DNA from: Clavelina lepadiformis
Lineage: Eukaryota; Chordata; Ascidiacea; Aplousobranchia; Clavelinidae
Direction: 5' to 3'
DNA length: 64,000 bases
NCBI RefSeq assembly: GCF_947623445.1
Contig: NC_135244.1
Coordinates: forward strand, 16,554,860-16,618,859
The notes beneath the pieces are model-generated. The model was not told where the DNA came from. It did no database searches and worked only from the letters and a program-made list of their open reading frames with translations. The stretch's first letter is position 1. Every line of letters begins with the position of its first letter. This document shows positions 46,457 through 56,400 of the stretch, piece by piece. Both the position numbers and the translations under genes were made by a program.

Positions 46457-47544
46457 CTTTGTACTAGACTGACAAAAGTCTTTGCATTATAGCGAATAAT
46501 GCAAATAAGTTTGATTCGGTGCTCTCGTTTTGGTGCAATGACGGTGTAGTCACTACACTGTAGTGTCAACAATGCTTGTAGTGCTAACTCACCGTCCGAC
46601 ACAGCGTCGCTCTGTCCAATTTTCAACCACGAACCCGTTTCTTCTAGACGTTCAGTCAACCCCACTCAGTCATTCTTCGGAAACTAAAACCGTGAAACTT
46701 CCGCCCTTCTGGCCGAGACGCGCTAACCTATGGTTTGAGTTGGCAGAGACTCAGTTTAGAACCTTCTAGCTAGTCCCGATAAATTGGACTACGTAGTTTT
46801 GGAGCTTGATCGATCACACGCTGAACGCATCGCCAGCGCTCTTTGCAATCCTTCATCATCTTACTGTCGGTTAAAAGCTGCATTGCTTGATAACTTTTGA
46901 CCGAGTTTGGATGATTGTTTGAGCGCTCTTTTGGACAGCAAGACTCTTCAAAGTAAAAACCGAGGGACAATTTAGAATACATGAAGTCACTCTTAGGCTC
47001 GTACAGTTTAGACGACGAGATGACGTATAATCTATTGCGCAAATTGTTCTTGGACAGTTTGGATTACCAAGCGTAATAAATACTGAAAATTGATCAAGAA
47101 AGAAATTTGGATAAACTTGCGCTTAAGACGGACGAGGTCAGTTGCACGCCAAAGTGTCATTAATGAGTTGTTTGAAACAGAAATGGATGTATTTTCCGAG
47201 CAATTAGAGAAACTGTAAAAGCATACGTAATCGATAGCTTTAACCATGTCCCATTCAATTGTGGTCCAATGCACCACAAGCTGCGCCCGTGGAAAATCAT
47301 CAACGTGACCGTTTTCATGGTTTTCGTCAATCTGGGCTAGTTCATTTTGGCCACCGATTCAATAGGGAATACTCTCGTCACGAGCAGGACACTGGTTTTC
47401 ATGGGTTGTGTTTTACCATTCTAAGTTCGGTCATGTAGCTTTTCACTGCAAGCTACCTTGCAACTGGAATAACCATCAAAATGCTCCAAAAAAATGCTTA
47501 GGCCGGAATTTTTGCGTGGTCAACAATTGAGGCAAATCTATCTG

Positions 47545-48896
47545 TAGGGGAGGGTGGGGTAAAGCGGACCACCTAAGGCTTAATCGTTACAATTCGCTGA
47601 TTTCACCAAAACATTTGACTTGTTTGTTTTGAGAGTTAACTCTAAGGTATTTCGCTAATGTTTGAAGTGCTCTTTTATTGATTGCTTGCTTTCTCACATA
47701 TAACATTTTTTTGATTTAAAAGAACCTCCAATAGGGTGGGGTAAAGTGGACCACCGTAAGTTTTGAGTAAACAAGGCAATTTGTTCCACATCACAATCAA
47801 TTTATTTACAAATTATCATCATAAGCGAAGTAGTTATGAAAGTAATCGCAGTTCACCATCAATTTTTAAAAACATAATTCAAAAATAAAGTTGTCATCCT
47901 CTTCATTACACCCAGAGCAGGCTTCATGCGCCCATCGCATGCATTTGGAGCACTGGATCCACCCATCATTCTCGGATGATTTGGAATACAATTCGTTGCA
48001 GTAAAAGCATTCTGCATCTACGTTGTTATCACTTTCATCGACTGTGTCCTTCTGCTGCATTGATGACCTGGAAACCTTAGCTTTCTTCATAGAACGCTTT
48101 TTCGATAAACTTGTTTTACTGCTGTTGCCAGATACCGCGGATTGGCTACGATTCGTTGCAGCCAACTGCTTCTTGTATTGTGAACTGGTTAAAATAGCAG
48201 TTGCACCTCTCATAGACTTCCTCTTTTGGCGAGTGTGAGGCTGTGAGCTGCTTTCGGCATAGGAAGCAGTTCAACAGGACTGATAATTGTGAAACTGGAA
48301 TTTGCATCTTCAGGAGAGGACGGCTGGGCTACATCTATTGGCTGTGCAGGTAACGATTCAGGCATCTCGGGAAGACCAGCCGCATCTAAGCCAATATTTC
48401 TGCCATCACACAAGTCAATGCTAGTTGAACTAACATTAACGGAGTAAGATTCGGTGTTGGTTGGAACAGAATCAATAGGAATATCAGTGACATCCGATGG
48501 AGCAACCACTGGTCCACTTTACCCCCACCCCTTGGTTACTATTATTTTGACTGTTGGCCAAATTTTTGCTAGTCAGTAAGCGGAATGAACCTATGTAATG
48601 CGTACGTGATACAGTAAAACTCCTTTCTGCCATTCAACCAAACTTCTACCTTATGCATGTAAAATAAAATCTAAGTTACAAGACATACCTTTCAATAGAT
48701 CAGAGAGTACAAAAAACGAATTCCGTGCCTTTTCTTGCCTTCTTTTCCACGTAACCTCGAATAATGGCGTCTGTAACCACGTTAAGTCATGCTTCACTAA
48801 ACTTAGTGGTATCCGCGCGGTTAAAAAACTTTATTAAGAAAATAAGAGGGGTGTGCCACTTTACCCCGTTGGTTCGCTTTACACCACCTTCCCCTA
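47545..48896 (-). mobile_element. pogo-type transposon inserted in the gypsy remnant
   Basis: Outer ends GGGGAGGGTGGGGTAAAGCG and (reverse complement of the right) GGGGAAGGTGGTGTAAAGCG are flanked by TA (47545-47546, 48895-48896). Two more copies of GGGTGGGGTAAAGTGGACCA sit inside, at about 47735 and inverted at about 48510-48530. The minus strand keeps a C-terminal transposase fragment. The catalytic DDE region is missing, so the copy is internally deleted. Confidence 0.8.
47866..48509 (-). pseudogene. pogo transposase C-terminal fragment with PHD-type zinc finger
   Basis: Two minus-strand frames form one product. 48210-48509 is a Pro/Ser-rich linker (GLPEMPESLPAQPIDVAQPS). 47866-48213 gives RKSMRGATAILTSSQYKKQL, a motif common in pogo/Tigger transposases just after the DDE domain, and then a PHD-like finger: CFYC, DGWIQCSKCMRWAHEAC. 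The final CxxC is worn (FELCF). The frame shifts by one near 48225-48240, before RKSMRG. There is no DNA-binding or DDE domain in the remaining sequence. Host co-option of the PHD part is conceivable but unsupported. Confidence 0.72.
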
Positions 48897-49384
48897 TAAT
48901 AAAACTTGTCCACAATTCAACCAATAGTAATTTATTTTTTGTCATCGACCCTACTTCCAAGGTCAAGTATTTAGTCGACACAGGTTGTTAGTTTATTTTG
49001 TTCCCTTTGTTTCTTACGTGTTTCATTAATGTGCAAAATTGGATTTTTTCCACCTTAAATAATTAAAAGTCGCATCCAGATTTATGGTTACAAATCCATT
49101 GAGGTCTGTCTTCATGAGTTTACTTGCAAGTTTCGATTTACTTTCGCTTTGGCGGGCATAACGTTCTGCATAAAATCGAAACAACCGGACCACCAGTGCA
49201 TTCTCCTTCGAAGCGTTTATCTCCTGAGAAACTTCGCGCAGCTAAATAAGAACTTGTTAAAATGATTAAACAAGGTATTATTGAACCCAGTAATTCCACA
49301 TGGTCTAGTCTAGTCCCATGCATCTGGTAAAAAAACGAAGGTGGTGTGCAAGTGATTTCCATAATCCCAACCTCAACAGTAGAA

Positions 49385-50783
49385 AGTAATAAAAATATAG
49401 CCTGCTAACTGCAGCTGGAGAAACCTGTTTTCCAAAGCGGCGTTCATGCGTGACAAGAGGCATGTCTCAAAATAGAGTTTCTATTCTAAGGTTTCAGTAT
49501 CCTAGGACTTAAGACAGCTGTTTCAAGTGCGATATAGTGTACGGATGACTGGATGTGTACTGTGCAATTGCATACTGTATAGTCTACTAAGTTTTCGAAA
49601 TCTCGAAACGGTCAAAATTTCAAGCAATTAAGGTGAAAAGTTTAACGAAATAAAAATTTTTATGGGCTTAAATTAACAGGTCTTCTTTACGATCGTACAC
49701 TTGTCATTCATGCTATTTGACATGAAAAATCTCTAATTGTGAGTCTTCAGAGAATCGTTTGAAATTTTGGTCGAATCACAACATTTATATTAGTACAACG
49801 GATGAAGCAAGCTTATAATGGCGAAAGCTTGTGTTAAGAAATTAAAAATAAATTGAACCCCAGAGTGTCATTTTATATCTTGCTTTTTTATTACCATTTA
49901 TATTAGGTGTCTCTTGGAACGATTTGATCAAGTATGCTTGTTATAATTAATTAAAATTAGATTTTATTTTAATGAAATTTGTTTTTTAACTTTTTGCGTC
50001 ACAAACGTAATTACTTTGTCTTTATCGCATTTCCTTTTATTTTCAGGTTTTACTTAATATGACCTACGCTGTTGTTTGCTTTGTGCTTTTGTTATTTTCA
50101 GTTCTATGATTTTGGCAGAATGATGTGAGAGAGAATTGCGATGAATAGTGACTGATAACTTACTTATCACTGGCCAATGGCCATGCAGGACTAGTTTTCT
50201 TTTGAGGGTTGAATACGTGTATTTGTCTGCTTTTTCTAGAAACTAGATCAAAGAAAGCTTTATTTAATAACTATTGTAGAAAATTAGAGAACCTCATAGA
50301 AAAAGACACTGCCTTAATACAAGTAATTTGTGCTAGGTTGCTGTATTTATTATTTAACTGAGTGTTGCCAAGTATGGAATATAAGTTTTTGTGCACCGGA
50401 CAACGCTTTCTTTCCAGTGTCCACTATAGTCTATAGCTACCTATACTGATTGACAGACCTCACTTCCGGACTGTAGAGTATGGCAGTTTTTCCAAGGGTG
50501 TAGAAACAAAATTCCAGTGCGCAGGTGTGCTCTACAGCTCGTGGCCTAAGCGCTGAATGAATTGTAAATAAAGTATTGACGCTTTTTAAATAATAATATT
50601 ATTTATTCATGTTTTTACTGGTGGTAGAGAAGCTTGTTAAAGCATAAAAATACTAGCTTTACAGCCTATGGGTGCCCACTTGAAGTAGACATTTTAACTA
50701 AACAACTTATCAAAAAATGCAGGCTATCCTCACTGATATAGCGGTTATTTTGAACACTTTCGTTTTCAAACGTCATTAAAAAC
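49385..50783. other. Intergenic, nothing recognised
   Basis: AT-rich sequence following the gypsy RT fragment. The rest of the pol gene is not visible in any frame, so the element is truncated here. Confidence 0.45.
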
Positions 50784-51158
50784 TAGGGATGTGTTGCGAG
50801 AAAGATTATTCGGGTTCACGCGAACCCGAATATCATGAAGGTCGACACGAACAAATCCCGAATCTATTCGCATTAGAACCAAGCAATAAAATTTCCTCCA
50901 AAAGTTGTCAAGTCTTGCTTCAAAAATGACGTAATCGTTAAACAAATCGCTTTCTTTCGAAAAATAGTGTTTAATAAACGATCGAAAAAGCAAAATCGTT
51001 AGGAAAACGACCTTCATTGTAAGTACTGCTGAGTCTAGTTTAGCATTGTCGGGAAACTAGATCATCCTTTTTTACAAAAGTCAGTAAATTTATAAGTAAT
51101 ATTGTATTCGGGTTAGCCCGAATCTATTCGGGTTTGGGTTCGTATCGGCCCATTCCAA
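50784..51158. mobile_element. hAT-type MITE rich in ATTCGGGTT motifs
   Basis: The left end TAGGGATGTG and right end (reverse complement TTGGAATGGG) are imperfect inverted repeats flanked by the perfect 8-bp duplication ttaaaaac (50776-50783, 51159-51166). ATTCGGGTT and its complement cluster near both ends. 375 bp. Confidence 0.8.
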
Positions 51159-51691
51159 TTAAAAACCATGTTAATAGGTCAAAACGCAAATTTATTTTAC
51201 AAAAAATCCAGTTAAGTAGATTTGGGGAACCTTCTGTTTCTGCCTAAACCTTCTTTGCTGCCAGCGTCTCCAGTAGTTTGTGGTCATTTTTTGTTTCAGC
51301 AACCACGCAAATCCATAAATATGTTACAAAGATCCATAGATATGTTGTAAGGAAAGAGATGTACAGTAATAGAATAATAAAAGTAAAATAAATCATTAGA
51401 ATATAAGAAAACAATATAAAATTATAGATATAATATATGTTTGTATTATATTGATGTAGGCCTATAATTTTGATAAAAGGCAAAGTTTTAAACATTGAAT
51501 TTAGACCATCTTCGCATCAAATAAGACCAGCAATAAAGTACACTGTTGATTTTTGGAAAAGATCCTTGATAATTCTGTGGCTGCTGGCCCCACCCACTGA
51601 GCCATTTTGCTTTAAAATTTCATTTTCTCATTTAATTTAAATTCTTTCGTTTTATCTGTTAGCCGCTCTTCCAAGCAAGTGCAATGCCGAG

Positions 51692-51880
51692 ATGTTCACA
51701 CAGCCTTCAAGATCATGTGGAGTTAGATATGGCCTCCGTTGTCGATATTGTCGCGGTCCGACATGGATTCACCTGAATGAATGTGAAACCGTAAGGGTGT
51801 TTACGGAATTAGAAGAAAAAAAATCAGCGTTAATTAACAAAAAAGAATGTAAAGAATGCGGAAGAGTAAAGAAATTATAG
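51692..51880 (+). CDS. Small cysteine-containing open frame, 62 codons
   Basis: CRYCRGPTWIH and CKECGRVKK give two CxxC pairs 35 residues apart, the spacing of a possible zinc ribbon, with a charged helix between. No homologue is recognised. It follows a TTAG that could act as an acceptor (51661). It may be an exon, a small gene or a fragment of a mobile element. Confidence 0.2.
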   Translation: MFTQPSRSCGVRYGLRCRYCRGPTWIHLNECETVRVFTELEEKKSALINKKECKECGRVKKL

Positions 51881-52441
51881 GAAATGGATTATCATATGGC
51901 GATACACCGCAATCCTTTTCTCTAAATCACTTGACGCCTTTACATGTTGACGCTTAGTATAAAACACTTTTTGCATACGGAAAATCTTATAAAAAATCCT
52001 AGTTAGTTTTACAGAATAATTTTAATAAAATAGTTCATTATTTTATTAAGGAATTGTGCCCATAAAATACTTTAGCAAATAAAAATTAGGTCTGATAGTA
52101 AACGTCATGCTTTGCATATTCCCTAAATTATTTTTAAAACTTACAATAAAAGCAAACATAGGCCTAGGCTAGATCTTACACAACTTGTAGTTTGTGCCTC
52201 CGTTTAAGATGGAGATACTGTATGTCTGCATACCGAGGCTTTGCTAAAACCCTGAGTAGGTTGAAAAATAGTGAAAATAAGTCGTTGAAACTTTCATGAG
52301 TTAAAGGAGAAAGAATTAGAAGCAGGATAAATTTGAGTGAAAAAAGAGCAAGTTTTTGTTGAGTTTTGACAGTGTTTCCATTATGGGTGTATATATAATA
52401 TGTGGATTTAGAACTTGCTGCACATTTTGCAAACATTATAG

Positions 52442-52877
52442 CAGGGCTTTGGAGCCGGAGCCGTGCATTTTCACCGGAGCTCTTCGTGAAATTCAAATGG
52501 AGCCGGAGCAGGAGCTGGAGCCAGTTGTTTGAAACATAGCTCCGGCTCCGATGTATTTCATAAGATGCTACTAGTCTACTACTATTGGCTGAATTCACAT
52601 AATTTAAGAGCAACCCTTCACAAAATTAAGAATTACTGGGGATTGGACAGCAGAGCAGTCACATGTTCATTGCTGCAACCGATGGTACTGACTACTGACT
52701 GACCCATTGAGATAGATATTCCAAATTGAGCGTTCATCCTTAAACCTCAGTTTGTGACGTAATGGAGCCGGAGCTGGAGCAGTGGTATCAATAAGCTCCG
52801 GAGCTGGAGCTAATTTATGATAAAAGAGAGCTCCGGAGCTGGAGCAATTTAAAATTTACGCCTGCTCCGAAGCCCTG
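52442..52877. mobile_element. hAT MITE with GGAGCCGGAGC repeats
   Basis: The ends CAGGGCTTTGGAGC and (reverse complement) CAGGGCTTCGGAGC are inverted, with the perfect 8-bp duplication cattatag (52434-52441, 52878-52885). Many GGAGCTGGAGC/GGAGCCGGAGC hexamer units occur in opposite orientations in the two halves, so the interior can pair. 436 bp. Confidence 0.92.
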
Positions 52878-53431
52878 CATTATAGCTTATATATATATTT
52901 GTGTTATCTTCCACAAAGTTTAGTACAAATCAAGCTTCTTGGACTAACCTTTTATTTTGAATCAGTTATTGGTTAACTGAGACTGTGTCAACCCAAGCTA
53001 AGTCAACCTTTGTTCAATGCAAATAAAATTATAATTTACAAGATTAACGTAAAAATGTAACCTTTGAAATGTGTAGTGATAAAAATCAACACGACCCTAT
53101 TTCTTCATCACGTAAATGATCATGCATACAGGTGTTGACTAAATTATCACAATTGAAATGAACAGAAATAATCACCAAATTCAATTGTTGCATAGATTCT
53201 TCTTGCAGTGCATTAGATTTCTGCGTCCTCGACTCTATTTTGGTGTAGGCCTGTGGCTACTGGTAACTTTTTATTAGTATAGGTCTATTACTCTGCAGTT
53301 ACTTATATCGTTTTGTTAATTTAATGCTAAAAATTACAACTACAGGTTATAAGAACATTAATATCTATCTATAATTAAAAAGAAAACTATCAATAAATAT
53401 TTCCTGACTGCTTAAACATCAAATTTGTACA

Positions 53432-56400
53432 ATGTCTTACAATGGCATTGGCCTCAGTACTGTGCGAGGTAGTGGAACAAACGGTTATGTGCAAAGAAAC
53501 CTCTCCACAGTTCGAAGAATGAAAGAAAAAGTTGGGTTCAAGTCTGAAGAAGAGCTAGCCAAACTTGACTCAAGGTATGTATTCTATTTCGAAATTTAAG
53601 TAGACAAATTGCAATTATGGAATATATTTCACATTTGAAGGTTGTGTTTCTTTTGTAGACCGTCTATATACCTAATAAAACAGCCAGTTAACAAAAAATG
53701 TCTAGTTTTTGCTTTTGCGATTTTATTTGAGCTAATAAATCAATTGCCAAACCACAATTCAGACAGCATAGTAACAACTGATTTGCCTACCTAAATTGCA
53801 CAAAAGAGATCAAACTTTAAAGAGCAATGATAGTTGTTTGGCGCTTGCATTAATTGCTATTTAATCGCTTTAATTCATCCTCAAGCAAGGATCGGTATGA
53901 GTCGTAGCCACCTTCAATAGATGAAACTTTCTTGTCCCTGCACAACCACAGCTCTCGACATACTTTGCAAATTAACCGCTCATCGTGAGATACCAGGAGT
54001 ACACCACCAGCAAATTCATTAATAGCTACTCCTAATGCTTCTATTGTTTCCATGTCAAGATGGTTTGTTGGTTCATCCAGAATGAGGAAGTTAGGTCTAG
54101 GAACGCATAGGATTGAAAAAGCAAGCCTGCTTTTTTGTCCGCCAGACAAACTACCTACTGATTGTAAAGCTAAATCTCCTGAAATCCCAAAGCTTCCAAG
54201 TTGATGTCTGTATTCTTCTTGGCTTCGCCCTGGAAAACGATTTTCTAGTAATTCCAATGATGACACATTCAAATCCAGCTGATCAACATGATGTTGAGTG
54301 AAATAACCAATTCGTAAGTTACGGTGTGCATGACGAACTCCTTTTACTGGCTCCAGAGTTCCACATAGTAATTTCAATAGTGTTGTCTTACCAGAACCAT
54401 TTTCACCAACTATACATATTCTTGAATCAAATCCTGCTGAAATTTCAGCTCCATTAAACACAAGTTTGTCTGCAGCATAGCTAAAGTAAACTTCATCTAA
54501 CTGCAATGCCGTGCCAGAAAGATTCGCTGCAGAGTCTGGAAATTTGACAACACAAGGTTGTTCTTTTTCAATAGGAATCAGCTTTGGCAGTTTTTCAAGA
54601 AGTTTCAACTTGCTTTGCACTTGGGAAGCACGGTTTGCATTGTACCGGAATCTGTCAATGAACACTTGTACATGGTCGCGATACTGTTTTTGAGCTTCAT
54701 ACTCTTTTTGGCGATTTTTTAAGGTTTCATCTTTTGTTGCAAGAAACTGCTCAAAACTGCCTCTGTATGAGTCCAACTTACGAGACTGCAGATGCAAAAT
54801 GTCTGTACATATGGATTCAAGAAAGTTCCGGTCGTGGGACGTAACAAAAAGTGTTGTCGGCCATTCTTGGAGATAGTTTTCAAGCCAAAGAATTGCTTTT
54901 ATATCAAGCATGTTTGTCGGTTCATCCAACAGCAAGAGATCAGGCTTCGCAAACAAAGCCCTGGCTAAAGCAAGTCTCATTCTCCACCCACCTGAAAAAT
55001 TCTTTGTTGGCATTTTTTGCATGGCTGTAGTGAATCCAAGACCATTTAGAACAGTAGCAGCCCGAGATGGAGCTTTATCTGCTTCTATGTCTGCCAGTTT
55101 AGTATAAATTTCTGATAAAAGGCTACTCTGAGATTGGTCCTTCTCCATTTTTGATTGTAGCAGTTTTTCTTCCTTTAGTAAATTCGCTCTTACTGTATCA
55201 CACTCCAAGACACTTTCAAGGGCAATTGTATCATTTCCTTCAACCTCCTGTTCAACATGCAATACATCGATGTGCCCAGGAATGGCAAGACCTCTTGTGG
55301 ATATCATTTTAAGAAGAGTGGTTTTACCGAGTCCATTTCGGCCTACCAAACCATAACGTCGACCATGAGCAATGTGAAGATTGGCCTCCTCAAATAGGAC
55401 CTTGTTCCCAAAACTGATGTCAAAGTTTTCAATGTGAATGTCCTTGGTTTTGTTTTTTCCTTGCATTTCATTTCTGATGTCTTTTCGATTTACTGCCTGA
55501 CTTGCAGAAGCTTCCATTTGGACAGGGCTGCTGGATGATTCTGTTCGTGCTTGACTAGTGTTACTCTTCTTCTCTTGCTTTTGTTTGATCTTGGCTTCAG
55601 CTTTCTCAAGTTTTTTTGAGTCGACAAGAGATTTTTTGTCCTGCTTTGCCATCCAAATACTTTCAGCATTCTTCTTTCCAGTTTTATCGTCTTGCTTTTT
55701 GATTTGAGCTATATAAATTGGTGCATCAAGCTTTCTAACAAAGTGCTTGTCATTGATGGACAAGCCAGACAAAATGTTGAACACTTCTTCACATATTTCT
55801 TCCACCAAACCAGAGTCACAGGTTGTTGATGACTCTAAAATAGGGCCAATCGCATCATACACATCAGACGACTCTGCAAAGTCATGTTGACCATGCTGTA
55901 AAACACTTTCAACATAGGCCTCAATATCCTTGTCATCGTTTTTTGTTTTTTCAATAATAAGGCTCATGCATTTTTCCATGACTTACAGCAAATTGCCTAT
56001 AGCAGTATTTCTTATGTCTACACACGTAAAGAAAGAATATAGTGTAACATTATTGCATAACAATACTTCTAGTAAGGTTTATGAGAATTTCCAAAATTGA
56101 TCTTTTTCTTTATATGACACCTGAACAAGTTTGAAGCCACAAACCAAAAAGCACATTTATTCTGTTATAAACCTCTCCAATTAGTTGACGAGTAAAAATA
56201 CAAAGCCAATGCATACACTTCATGAATTGAAGTGTTACATTTTATTCCTATGAAAATTGATAAAAATTTTACACCATTAATCTGATTAATCTGATTAAAT
56301 CTGATATACGTATACATCTGTGTTACTGTATGTATTTATATAATAGTTCATTATTTCAATAAACTTACCATCAGTCTTGAAGTAAGGACAGTGATAAATA

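Larger units (their letters stand above)
46563..49384 (+). pseudogene. Decayed Ty3/gypsy retrotransposon, gag to start of RT
   Basis: Plus-strand remnants appear in the right order but with stops and frame breaks. Gag capsid begins VKLPPFWPRRANLWFELAET (about 46700) and continues as LDYVVLELDRSHAERIASAL. A zinc-knuckle region follows near 47410-47510 (HSKFGHVAFHCKLPCNW), then the protease with its active-site DTG (KVKYLVDTGC, ending 48991). The start of reverse transcriptase is at about 49155-49384 (ETTGPPVHSPSKRLSPEKLR, GIIEPSNSTWSS). In-frame stops follow the first capsid block, the protease motif and parts of the RT. A pogo-type transposon (47545-48896) separates gag from protease. LTRs, integrase and most of the RT were not found, so it cannot move. 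Confidence 0.82.
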
